Translations under genes and position numbers: made by a program
Assembly: GCA_016716525.1 (NCBI GenBank)
Contig: JADJWE010000009.1
Coordinates: 496,001-560,000, forward strand
Reading direction: 5' to 3'
From: Candidatus Flexicrinis affinis
Lineage (GTDB): Bacteria; Chloroflexota; Anaerolineae; Aggregatilineales; Phototrophicaceae
Length of the DNA: 64,000 bases
In this document: positions 25,480-33,543 of the stretch, in pieces
Position numbering within the stretch: position 1 is the stretch's first letter
Layout: each line of letters starts with the position of its first letter
Notes under the pieces: generated by a model
Told to the model about the DNA's origin: nothing
What the model saw: only the letters and a program-made list of their open reading frames with translations
Database searches by the model: none

Positions 25480-26193
25480 ATGGCTCTCAACGGTAAGGTC
25501 GTCATGGTGACGGGCGGCAGCGGAAACCTCGGCCGTGGCGTGGCGGCGGTGTTTTCCGGCCACGGCGCGCAGTTGGCGCTGGTCGACTTGCAGGCCGACC
25601 GCGTTAACCAGATCGCGTCGGCGCTGCCCGGCGGCGCCGAGTCGCACGCGGGTTTCGCCGGCGACCTGTCCACGCCCGAGGGCGTGCAGGCGGTGATCGA
25701 CGCAGTGCTGGACCGCTTTGGCCGCATCGACGCGCTGGTGCACACCGTCGGCGGATTTGCCGCCGGCAAACCGGTTCACGAAGAATCGCTCGACGTGCTT
25801 GACAGCATGTTCAACCTGAACGTTCGGCCGCTGTATCTGGTCGGTGGGGCAGTGGCGCGTCACATGCTCGACCGCGGCGAAGGCGGCAGCATCGTGTTTA
25901 TCCTCGCGCGCGCCGGGCAGAAGGGCGCCAAGAACATGGCCGCCTATACCGCCAGCAAAGCCGCCGCGACCCGCGTCATGGAGGCCATGGCCGCCGAACT
26001 CAAAGATTTCGACATCCGCGTCAACGGTGTGTCGCCCAGTACGATAGATACCCCGGCCAACCGCGAAGCCATGCCGAACGCGGACCCCGCCAAGTGGGTC
26101 ACCACGGCGCAGTTGGCGGAGGCGTGTGCGTTCCTGTGCAGCGGCGACACCGGCGTCTACGGCGCTAACGTCGAAGTGTTCGGGAAGAGTTGA
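25480..26193 (+). CDS. Short-chain dehydrogenase/reductase
   Basis: 237 residues, a classical SDR. The NAD(P)-binding motif TGGSGNLGRG is at residues 10-19, the active-site Tyr and Lys are in MAAYTASKAAATR (about 153-165), and the catalytic Ser is expected in GSIVFILARAG. The C-terminus CSGDTGVYGANVEVFG is the usual family ending. Residue choice after the first strand (DLQAD) favours NAD(H). The substrate is unknown. Confidence 0.9.
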   Translation: MALNGKVVMVTGGSGNLGRGVAAVFSGHGAQLALVDLQADRVNQIASALPGGAESHAGFAGDLSTPEGVQAVIDAVLDRFGRIDALVHTVGGFAAGKPVHEESLDVLDSMFNLNVRPLYLVGGAVARHMLDRGEGGSIVFILARAGQKGAKNMAAYTASKAAATRVMEAMAAELKDFDIRVNGVSPSTIDTPANREAMPNADPAKWVTTAQLAEACAFLCSGDTGVYGANVEVFGKS

Positions 26194-26204
26194 CGGGCTG
26201 GTAT

Positions 26205-26233
26205 TTGCATTTTTCCCGTTTTGCCCCCATAGT
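26205..26233 (+). promoter_or_regulatory. Promoter of the SH3b protein gene
   Basis: TTGCAT (26205-26210), 17 nt, CATAGT (26228-26233). The -10 box overlaps the left arm of the 26224-26272 inverted repeat. Confidence 0.5.
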
Positions 26234-26272
26234 TTAGGTAACGCGCGAACTTGTTACTAACTCTTATGGGGG
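26224..26272 (+). promoter_or_regulatory. Inverted repeat spanning -10 box and ribosome site
   Basis: CCCCCATA (26224-26231) is complementary to TATGGGGG (26265-26272), with further matches inside (TTTAGGTAAC against GTTACTAA). The right arm contains the G-rich ribosome site 4-9 nt before the ATG at 26277, so it could hide the ribosome site in RNA that starts upstream, or act as a DNA operator over the -10 box. Confidence 0.5.
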
Positions 26273-26276
26273 GACT

Positions 26277-27257
26277 ATGACGCGCCGCGCCACATTGATC
26301 GTTACGCTTTTATTGGCCGTGCTGCTGGCTTTGCCGGTAGCGGCCGCAGATCGCAACAATCTCAGCTTGACCGTGACGTGCACCGGGTTCACGACGCAGG
26401 GCGGATCCATTACGCTCGATCGTGATAACACCGGCGCGGGCCGCGAACGGTTCTCGTTCGTCGCCAGTGACGGCAACGGCACGACCATCTACAGCGGGCC
26501 GGTCGAGTCGTTCTACGTTGGTTCCACCATCAGCTTTCCGAACGGCCTCGCGACGAACTTCACCGCGACCCCGGCCGCCAATCCGATCGTCGTATCGTTG
26601 GTGAGCGCCGCGGGTAACGGTGTGGGTGAGCAGGTCGTTTACACCGCCGCGGGAAGCTGCCCGAGCCTGCCCACCGGCACAGCCGTCGAGTCGGTTGCGA
26701 CCGGCCCGGCATCGCCAAGCGTGCCGGTCAACGTGCTGCCGCCCAGCGACGTCAACAGCGACTCCGCGATAGCCGGCCAGCCCGGGTATCTCGTCGTCAA
26801 TACCAGCTACCTTAACCTGCGCAGCGGTGACGGCCCCGAATTCACCATCGTCGGGCGCGTGCGCGGCGGCGACAAGCTGATCGCGCTGGGCCGCAATGAC
26901 GACTTCTCGTGGTGGTACGTACAGGCTGGCGACTTGGTCGGCTGGGCGATCAGCGATTTCCTCATCGCACGCCTTGACCTGACCGACGTGCCGGTGGTGA
27001 TCCCCGCCGGTGAAATCGCGCTGCCGCGTTTCTTCCTGTACAGCTCGCAGAGCCTGCTGCTCAGCCCGTCGGTGGGTTCGCCGGCGCTGTGCACGATCCC
27101 CGGCAACCTCGAATACGAGATCGTCGGGCGCAATGGTGACGTGAGCATGGTGCGCGTAATCGCCGACTGCGGCGGCACGTTGGTACGCGGTTGGCTGCGC
27201 ACGTCGGACGGAGCGGTGCGTAACCCCGGCAATCTGGTGATCCCGATCGCCAGCTAG
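26277..27257 (+). CDS. Exported SH3b-domain protein
   Basis: 326 residues with a signal peptide (LIVTLLLAVLLALPVAAAD). The first domain (about 25-135) is a beta-rich module with two cysteines (VTCTGF and GSCPSL). Residues about 165-235 form a bacterial SH3 domain: YLVVNTSYLNLRSGDGPEFT, then WWYVQAGDLVGWAISDFLI. The C-terminal 90 residues look like a second, degenerate SH3-like unit with cysteines in ALCTIPG and ADCGG. SH3b domains commonly bind cell-wall or matrix ligands. A strong terminator follows, so it is probably monocistronic. Confidence 0.86.
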   Translation: MTRRATLIVTLLLAVLLALPVAAADRNNLSLTVTCTGFTTQGGSITLDRDNTGAGRERFSFVASDGNGTTIYSGPVESFYVGSTISFPNGLATNFTATPAANPIVVSLVSAAGNGVGEQVVYTAAGSCPSLPTGTAVESVATGPASPSVPVNVLPPSDVNSDSAIAGQPGYLVVNTSYLNLRSGDGPEFTIVGRVRGGDKLIALGRNDDFSWWYVQAGDLVGWAISDFLIARLDLTDVPVVIPAGEIALPRFFLYSSQSLLLSPSVGSPALCTIPGNLEYEIVGRNGDVSMVRVIADCGGTLVRGWLRTSDGAVRNPGNLVIPIAS

Positions 27258-27283
27258 CCGCCGAAAATCTCATATCGACAAAG

Positions 27284-27312
27284 ACGACCCGGTGACACGC
27301 CGGGTCGTTTTT
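27284..27312 (+). terminator. Intrinsic terminator of the SH3b protein gene
   Basis: ACGACCCGG (27284-27292) pairs perfectly with CCGGGTCGT (27300-27308) around a 7-nt loop, followed by five Ts (27308-27312). Confidence 0.9.
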
Positions 27313-27390
27313 GGTGTGGCGGGAGATGCCTTTCGCACACAGGCGCGACCGCTATTCGCGATGCGCGACAACGAGTCTTGGAGTACATGT

Positions 27391-28056
27391 ATGAAAATGC
27401 TGCTGACGTCTGCCGGCGTCCGAAACGCCAGCATCCACAACGCACTGGTCGAACTGCTGGGCAAACCGATAGCCGAGTGCAGCGCGCTGTGCATTACCAC
27501 CGCGAGTTACGCCTTGCCCAACGGTCCTGCCCTCGCATGGAGTTTCATCACCGGCGAAGGCTCCCAAACGCCCATGACGGAACTGGGTTGGAAGTCGGTG
27601 GGCGTGTTGGAATTGACCGCGCTGCCCAGCCTCGACCGGGCGATCTGGCTTCCGCCGGTTCAAAAAGCCGACGTCCTGCTGGTGAATGGCGGCGACCCCT
27701 TGTACCTGTGCTACTGGATGCGACAGTCGGGGCTGGCTGATGTCCTGCCGTCGCTGTCTGCCGTCTACGTGGCGCTAAGCGCCGGAAGCATGGTGATGGC
27801 GCCCCGTATTGGAGACCACTTCGTCGGCTGGACGCCGCCCTCCGGCGGCGACGAAACGCTGGGACTGGTCGACTTCGCGATGTTTCCGCACCTAGATCAC
27901 GTGATGCTGCCTTACAACACGATGGCCCACGCAGAAAAGTGGGCCGCCGGGATGCAGGTGCCGAGCTACGCGATGGACGACGAGACCGCCCTCAAGGTGG
28001 TTGACGGGACTGTCGAGGTCGTCTCCGAAGGTCACTGGAAACGGTTATCGCCCTGA
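27391..28056 (+). CDS. Peptidase E / S51-like (class I glutamine amidotransferase fold)
   Basis: 221 residues. The fold and the nucleophile motif VALSAGSMVM (Ser about residue 131) match dipeptidase E (S51), which cleaves Asp-X dipeptides and uses a Ser-His-Glu triad. VNGGDPLYLCYWM is the usual preceding strand, and FPHLDHVMLPYN lies where the His is expected. The start at 27391 has GGAG 9 nt upstream; the longer frame upstream passes through the previous terminator and is rejected. Activity toward Asp-X is inferred. Confidence 0.84.
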   Translation: MKMLLTSAGVRNASIHNALVELLGKPIAECSALCITTASYALPNGPALAWSFITGEGSQTPMTELGWKSVGVLELTALPSLDRAIWLPPVQKADVLLVNGGDPLYLCYWMRQSGLADVLPSLSAVYVALSAGSMVMAPRIGDHFVGWTPPSGGDETLGLVDFAMFPHLDHVMLPYNTMAHAEKWAAGMQVPSYAMDDETALKVVDGTVEVVSEGHWKRLSP

Positions 28057-28094
28057 ATAGGGCGCTTCAGCACCGAACTGTTCAGGACTAAAGA

Positions 28095-29033
28095 CTACGC
28101 CGTTTTATCGGAGCGTGGGTCGAGCGCGTCGCGCAGGCCGTCGCCGAGGAAGTTGATGCTCATGACGGTCAGCACGATCAGCGTGCCGGGGGCGACCCAC
28201 AACCACGGCGCGCGGTCGAAGAACTGGCGCGACCCGTCGAGGATGTTGCCCCACGTCGCGGTCGGGGGGCCGACGCCGACGCCGAGGAAGCTGATATAGC
28301 TTTCCTGTAAGATCGCGCCCGCGATACCGAGCGTTGCCGTGACGATCACCGGGGCGAGGATATTGGGCAGCAGGTGGTTTGCGATGATCCGAACGTCGCG
28401 CGCACCGATCGCTCGAGCCGCGACGATGTACTCGGTCTCCTTGAGCGACAGCACGAGCGAGCGCACGATGCGTGCTAGATACATCCAGCTTGTGAGTCCG
28501 ATGATCAGAATGATGACGACCACGCTGCCGCTGAACGTGCGCCCGAAGAGCTGCACGGACGGGAATCTCGAGCCGAACACGTTCGCGATCAGCAGCAGCA
28601 GGAGCAGGGTCGGGATGCTCAGCATGGCCTCGGTGATGCGCATGAGGATCGAATCCACGATCCCGCCGTAGTAGCCGGTCACGACTCCGATCGTCACGCC
28701 GATCGTCACCGACACAGTGACGGCCAGCAGGCCGATCATCAGCGAGATTTGGCCGCCGTAGATGGTGCGCGCGAACACGTCGCGGCCGATGTTATCGGTG
28801 CCGAAGATGTGTTCGGCGGACGGGGGCTGCAAGCGTCGCCCGGAGTCCGCGAAGTTGGCGTCGGCCTCGCTGAAGATCAGCGATCCGATGGTGACGTACA
28901 ACAGGATCAACGTGAGGAGAATGGCCCCGACAACCGCGCCGCGGTGCGCGAAGAAGCGCCGCAGGGCGCGGTTCTCGCTGGCCTTGCGCTCGCCCCGTTC
29001 CGACGACAGTGTGACCGGTTTTGCTGCGCTCAT
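28095..29033 (-). CDS. Peptide-type ABC transporter permease (DppC/OppC-like)
   Basis: 312 residues, normal length. An N-terminal cytoplasmic tail and first helix (VVGAILLTLILLYVTIGSLI) are followed by a periplasmic loop (SAEHIFGTDNIGRDVFARTIYG, given here as its core GTDNIGRDVFART) and five helices with the EAA loop near ARAIGARDVRIIANHLLPN. It pairs with the upstream permease to form the membrane channel of a dipeptide, oligopeptide or nickel-type importer. Last gene of the cluster; the two ATPases normally encoded with it are not in the window. Confidence 0.94.
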   Translation of the reverse strand: MSAAKPVTLSSERGERKASENRALRRFFAHRGAVVGAILLTLILLYVTIGSLIFSEADANFADSGRRLQPPSAEHIFGTDNIGRDVFARTIYGGQISLMIGLLAVTVSVTIGVTIGVVTGYYGGIVDSILMRITEAMLSIPTLLLLLLIANVFGSRFPSVQLFGRTFSGSVVVIILIIGLTSWMYLARIVRSLVLSLKETEYIVAARAIGARDVRIIANHLLPNILAPVIVTATLGIAGAILQESYISFLGVGVGPPTATWGNILDGSRQFFDRAPWLWVAPGTLIVLTVMSINFLGDGLRDALDPRSDKTA

Positions 29034-29042
29034 GACCTGCCC

Positions 29043-30062
29043 CTACGAGTACCGGATGCGCGGGTCGAGCAGCGTATAGACCACGTCGGTGATGATCTGG
29101 AATACGACGACCGCGATCGAGATCATCATCAACAGCCCCATGAGCACCGGATAGTCCTTTCGTTCGATCTGCTGGATGAACAATTGACCCAGCCCCGGCC
29201 ACGCGAAGATCGTCTCAGTGACGACCGCGCCCCCCAGCAGAAATGGAATATCCAGACCGATTAGTGTGACCAGCGGCAGCGAGGCGTTCTTGAAGGCGTG
29301 GACGAGCACCGTGCGCCGTTCGCTCAAGCCCTTGCTGCGCGCGGTGCGGATGTAATCGCTGTTGATGACTTCGAGCATGGTCGAGCGGATATAACGGCTG
29401 TACGCGGCGATGCTGATGAGCGCAATCGTCGTGACCGGCAGGATCAAGTGCCACAACACCTGCTCGGTGGTGCGCCCGACGGCCGGGTCAAAGATTCCGC
29501 TGGTGGGCAGATAGGGTAAGCCGGCACTTCGGAAGCCGATCGAGAAGATGTAGATCAGCACGTAGGCCATCAAGAAGACCGGGAAGGAATACAACACGAA
29601 GCTGACGGCGGTGAAGAACTGATCGAATAAGGTGTATTTACGGAGCGCCGAGTACATGCCGAGCGCCAGCGACGCGACGATGATGATGACCTGCGCCGTG
29701 CCGGTCAGCAGCAGCGTATCGCCGACCCGTTCGCCTACCACCGTCGTCACAGGCTGGCGGCGCGTGATCGACTCCCCGAAGTCGCCGCGGATGACGCCCT
29801 TGCGCGTGCCGTAGCGGCCGGTCTCCGGGTCGACCAGCACCCAATCGTTGCCGATCAGCCAGTAGACGTACTGGACCAGCACCGGCTGATCCAGCCCGAG
29901 CTGGCGGGCGAGTCGTTCGCGGTCTGCCGCACGGGTCGGTTGGCGTCCGCCGAGGGTCGCCAGCGGGTCGCCGGTGCCCTGCATGATCACGAACAGCAGC
30001 ATGCTGATGATGAACAACAGGGGGACAGCCTGCAAGACGCGCCGCAGTAAGTATCGGGCCAT
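29043..30062 (-). CDS. Peptide-type ABC transporter permease (DppB/OppB-like)
   Basis: 339 residues. Starts MARYLLRRVLQAVPLLFII, the typical opening of DppB-type permeases. The EAA loop reads TARSKGLSERRTVLVHAFKN and helices fill the rest. The ATG at 30062 has GAGGAAGAG upstream; the frame continues upstream through the binding-protein gene and must not be included. The next permease begins 9 nt after the stop. Confidence 0.94.
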   Translation of the reverse strand: MARYLLRRVLQAVPLLFIISMLLFVIMQGTGDPLATLGGRQPTRAADRERLARQLGLDQPVLVQYVYWLIGNDWVLVDPETGRYGTRKGVIRGDFGESITRRQPVTTVVGERVGDTLLLTGTAQVIIIVASLALGMYSALRKYTLFDQFFTAVSFVLYSFPVFLMAYVLIYIFSIGFRSAGLPYLPTSGIFDPAVGRTTEQVLWHLILPVTTIALISIAAYSRYIRSTMLEVINSDYIRTARSKGLSERRTVLVHAFKNASLPLVTLIGLDIPFLLGGAVVTETIFAWPGLGQLFIQQIERKDYPVLMGLLMMISIAVVVFQIITDVVYTLLDPRIRYS

Positions 30063-30120
30063 GGCGACTCTTCCTCGGTACGTTCGCCTCAGATCCGGCG
30101 AGGTGCCGGCTTTGGTCCGC

Positions 30121-30155
30121 GCATGCGCCCATGAACGATACTCATGGGCGCATGC
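30121..30155 (-). promoter_or_regulatory. Intercistronic stem-loop between binding protein and permease genes
   Basis: A perfect 14-bp inverted repeat, GCATGCGCCCATGA and TCATGGGCGCATGC, around a 7-nt loop, 14 nt after the binding-protein stop. No T-run follows. Such stem-loops usually protect the upstream mRNA so that the binding protein is made in excess over the permeases. Confidence 0.75.
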
Positions 30156-30169
30156 CGCGGGTTGGACGA

Positions 30170-31789
30170 TTAGCCGGCGATATCCCAGTTGTGGGCGTTC
30201 CAGAACGGGTACGCGGCGTTGATTTCGGCGTTCAGCAGGCGCGGGTTGTGGATCCACACGTCGGCGTCGTGCCAGATGCCGATCCAGATCACTTCGTCGT
30301 GCATGATCTGGTCGATCTGATGGAACAGGTCGACACGCGCGGCCGTGTCGGTCGTAGCGGCCTGCTGGCGGAACAGCGCGTCGAGTTCCTCGTTGCAGTA
30401 GTAGTTGTCGTTGCTGCCGGTCGGGTTCTCGTCGCTGGGGATTTCCGAGCACAGCCACCGCGACGTATCCGGGTCAGGGAAGGCCGGATTGGTCGACAGC
30501 TCGGCAATGTCGTATTCGCCAGTGCTGATCGGGCCGCCGCTGGCGTAGTCGTTGAAGTAAACGTCGCTCGGGTAGTTGATCAGCTCGGTGCCGACGCCGA
30601 TCTGCAAAAGTTGCTGCTGAGCCAGCGCCTGCAAGTCCATGCGGATGCCGCGGGTGTTAGTGATAAAGCGCAGCACCAACTCGACGCCGTCCTTGTCACG
30701 CGTGCCGTCGCCGTTGCTGTCGACCCAGCCTGCGTCATCAAGCAGGGCCGCCGCCGCTTCCGGATCGTACGGCCACGGCTCGATGTCCGGGTTGTCGTAC
30801 GGGGTGTTTTCCCAGAAGCCGGACGGAACGAACGTCGCGCCGTAGTTCAGGTCTTCGTTGAAGCTGAAGCGGTCGAAGCCCAGCGCCAGCGCCTGACGCA
30901 CGCGCACGTCCTGAAGCGCAGGATGGCCGCGCTCGGCGCTCATGTTCAGATACCAGCCTTCGTTGTAGCCGGACGGCAGGATTTCGACGTTCAGGCCGGC
31001 TTCTTCGAGCACCGGCACGTCACTAAAGGCGACGAATGTGCCAACGTCGGCATCGCCTGCGACCAAGCCAGCGACGTACGTCACGTCGTCAGGGACGAAA
31101 GTGACGACCATCGTGTCGAGGATGGGGCGGCCGAGCGCGAAGCTCTCGTTGGCGGCAAAGCGCATAAACGAGCCGACCGCCCACTCTTCGAACACAAATG
31201 GGCCGCTGCTGACGGTCGGGTTACGGTTGAAGTCGGCACTGTCGAGCGTGCCTTCGGCGTCGAACACCGGCTGAAGCACGTGCTGTGGAAGCACCGACGT
31301 GAACAGCGTGGCCTGCCACGGCGCGTACGGCTCGGCAAACTCGAGCACGACGGTAGATGCGTCGGGGGCTGAATAGCTGTTGAGCAAGTCGTACGGGTTG
31401 CGCGAGTTGACGGCGTTGGCATCGTTCATGATCATGTCGATCGTGAAGATGAAGTCGGCGCTGTCGAGCGGATCGCCATCCGACCACGTCAAGCCTTCCT
31501 TGAGCTTGAGCGTGAAGGTCGTGCCGTCCTCGCTGATGCCACCGTTTTCGGCGGATGGCATTTCGGTGACCAGCACTGGGAACGCGTTCAGATCCTTGTC
31601 GAACGTCCACGCGGGGGAAATATAAAGCTGGTACGTGTAGAAACCGAATGTCATCGAGGTATACAGCGGGCTGAGGGAGTCAGGCTCCTGCAGCCAGCTT
31701 ACGGTAACCGATTTGCCCTGTGCCTTCAGCGGGACTACGGCGAATACCGCAATCAACGCCAGAAGCAGAACGACGCGAACGATGCGCAT
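30170..31789 (-). CDS. Peptide-type ABC transporter substrate-binding protein (SBP family 5)
   Basis: 539 residues with a signal peptide (VVLLLALIAVFAVVPLKAQG); no lipobox Cys is seen, so anchoring is unclear. Family 5 features: TFTLKLKEGLTWSDGDPLDSADFIF region (core LTWSDGDPL), then LQDVRVRQALALGFDR, and the tail MHDEVIWIGIWHDADVWIHN. It binds peptides or similar solutes outside the cell and hands them to the two downstream permeases. GGAG lies 9 nt before the ATG. Own promoter at 31864-31891. Confidence 0.93.
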   Translation of the reverse strand: MRIVRVVLLLALIAVFAVVPLKAQGKSVTVSWLQEPDSLSPLYTSMTFGFYTYQLYISPAWTFDKDLNAFPVLVTEMPSAENGGISEDGTTFTLKLKEGLTWSDGDPLDSADFIFTIDMIMNDANAVNSRNPYDLLNSYSAPDASTVVLEFAEPYAPWQATLFTSVLPQHVLQPVFDAEGTLDSADFNRNPTVSSGPFVFEEWAVGSFMRFAANESFALGRPILDTMVVTFVPDDVTYVAGLVAGDADVGTFVAFSDVPVLEEAGLNVEILPSGYNEGWYLNMSAERGHPALQDVRVRQALALGFDRFSFNEDLNYGATFVPSGFWENTPYDNPDIEPWPYDPEAAAALLDDAGWVDSNGDGTRDKDGVELVLRFITNTRGIRMDLQALAQQQLLQIGVGTELINYPSDVYFNDYASGGPISTGEYDIAELSTNPAFPDPDTSRWLCSEIPSDENPTGSNDNYYCNEELDALFRQQAATTDTAARVDLFHQIDQIMHDEVIWIGIWHDADVWIHNPRLLNAEINAAYPFWNAHNWDIAG

Positions 31790-31863
31790 GCTCTGTCACT
31801 CCTGATCCAATCGGACTGCTCAGCGGAACGGGCAAAATCGGTTCGTCCCGTACCGTGCCGTAG

Positions 31864-31891
31864 ACTATAGCGCGCGTTGACTCGTTTGCAA
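31864..31891 (-). promoter_or_regulatory. Promoter of the peptide ABC importer operon
   Basis: Minus strand TTGCAA (31891-31886), 16 nt, TATAGT (31869-31864), giving a leader of about 70 nt before the binding-protein gene. Confidence 0.6.
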
Positions 31892-31992
31892 CACGTTACA
31901 GACCACGTTGGGTTAGCGCCTGGAAACCTGATGGATTTCTGACACAGATCGCGGCGGGTTCGGTACACTACGTGCCGGATGAGGAGGGGGAT

Positions 31993-33540
31993 ATGACGCA
32001 TCCGTTTTTGCGCAGGGACTGGTTCATCGCGGCTCTGGCCGCTGTCATCGCGGCAGTCGTGATCGTGTACATGCTGGTGCCGCGGCCGACGTACCTCGAC
32101 TCGTACTATCACTACAACGCGGCGGCGCGCCTCGCCCAAGGCGACGGTCTGACGGACATGGCGCTGTGGACGCATCTCGGCCTGCCTCCTGAGCTGGTGC
32201 TGCCGGCCACGGTGACTCCGTCGCACCTGTACTGGATGCCGATGAGCGCGCTACTCTCCGGCGTGTCGATGGCCGTGTTTGGCGTGTCGATGGACGCCGC
32301 GCAGATCCCGATGGCGGTGTGTTTTGCCGGCGCGCTGCTGGTCGCGGTGCTGGCCGGGGGATGGGTCACACAGACGCGGCGCGGGACGTGGCTGGCGCTG
32401 GCGCTGGCGATACTGTCCGGCGGGTTCGTTGACGTCTGGGGCGAGATCGACACGTTTGCGCCGTACGCGTTGTTCGGCGGGCTGGCGCTGGCGGCAATGA
32501 TCGCCGCCCGTGAACGGGGGCGGGTGTGGCTGTGGGCTGCGGCGGGCGTGCTGGGCGGGTTGGGTCACCTCACACGCTCGGACGGCCTGCTGCTGCCGAT
32601 CGTTGGCGTGCTGGCCGCGCTGAGCGCCCCACGCGGGCGATATGTGTCTGCCGCGGCGGTTGCCGTCGGATACCTGCTGACGATGGCGCCGTGGTTCGTG
32701 CGCATGCTTGATGTCGTCGGCGCGCCACTGCCGTTGGGCGGGTTGCAGACTGCGTATATGACCGATTACGCGCAGATCTTCACCTATCCGTGGCGGACGT
32801 TAAGCCTCGGCGACGTGGGCATCGGGCCGCTGCTGCAATCGCGGGTCGAACCGCTGCTGATCAACTTCGGCGTTTTTGCGGTCGCGCAAGGCAATCTGCT
32901 GCTGTGGCCGTTCATGCTGTGGGGGCTGTTCCGCGCCAACCGGCATTTACTGATCACGGTCGGGTTGTTCGCGCTGGGGCTGCACGCCGCGATGACGTTC
33001 GTGTTTGCGTGGCCGGGCGCGCGCGGCGGGCTCTTTCACGGCGCGGCGGCGCTCATCCCGTGGTGGGCCGCGCTGACGGCATACAGTGTCGACGCGCTCG
33101 CGCGCAGGCTGAGCCGCCGGCGGCCCCGCCGCCGTACGCTGAATTGGGTCGCCGTCACCGCGATTATCCTGTTGATCGCCGGCTTTATGACCGCGCTGTC
33201 CGTCCGCCGCGCATCGAGCGACGCGCCGCCGTATATCGAGGCGATCCGGCCGTATGTGATGCCGGGCGACCGGGTTGCGTCGGTCGATCCGCCAGAGGTC
33301 GCCTACTGGCTCGGGGCCGGTGGCGTTGTGCTGCCGTATGCGGCGCCTGACGTGCTGGCGCAATTGGCCGAGGACTTCGACCTCGATCTGCTGATCGTGA
33401 CTGGCGTGGAGGTCGGCTCCGACGGCCCAACTTCCAGCGCGCTGCCGGAACCGCTACGTCCGATGTTGGCCGCGCTGCCGCCGTCACTGACTCTGGAAGC
33501 GGACCTGGGCGCGACGCACGTTTACCGCTTCGTGCGCTGA
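31993..33540 (+). CDS. Multipass membrane protein, GT39-like glycosyltransferase
   Basis: 515 residues with about eleven hydrophobic helices. The first loop PTYLDSYYHYNAAARLAQGDGL carries the D-x-x-Y/H pattern of GT-C enzymes that use polyprenyl-phosphate sugars; the C-terminal 90 residues are soluble. ATG 31993 directly follows GAGGAGGGGG, stronger than the upstream GTG at 31972. It ends 3 nt before the convergent amidohydrolase. The precise substrate cannot be inferred. Confidence 0.82.
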   Translation: MTHPFLRRDWFIAALAAVIAAVVIVYMLVPRPTYLDSYYHYNAAARLAQGDGLTDMALWTHLGLPPELVLPATVTPSHLYWMPMSALLSGVSMAVFGVSMDAAQIPMAVCFAGALLVAVLAGGWVTQTRRGTWLALALAILSGGFVDVWGEIDTFAPYALFGGLALAAMIAARERGRVWLWAAAGVLGGLGHLTRSDGLLLPIVGVLAALSAPRGRYVSAAAVAVGYLLTMAPWFVRMLDVVGAPLPLGGLQTAYMTDYAQIFTYPWRTLSLGDVGIGPLLQSRVEPLLINFGVFAVAQGNLLLWPFMLWGLFRANRHLLITVGLFALGLHAAMTFVFAWPGARGGLFHGAAALIPWWAALTAYSVDALARRLSRRRPRRRTLNWVAVTAIILLIAGFMTALSVRRASSDAPPYIEAIRPYVMPGDRVASVDPPEVAYWLGAGGVVLPYAAPDVLAQLAEDFDLDLLIVTGVEVGSDGPTSSALPEPLRPMLAALPPSLTLEADLGATHVYRFVR

Positions 33541-33543
33541 TCG

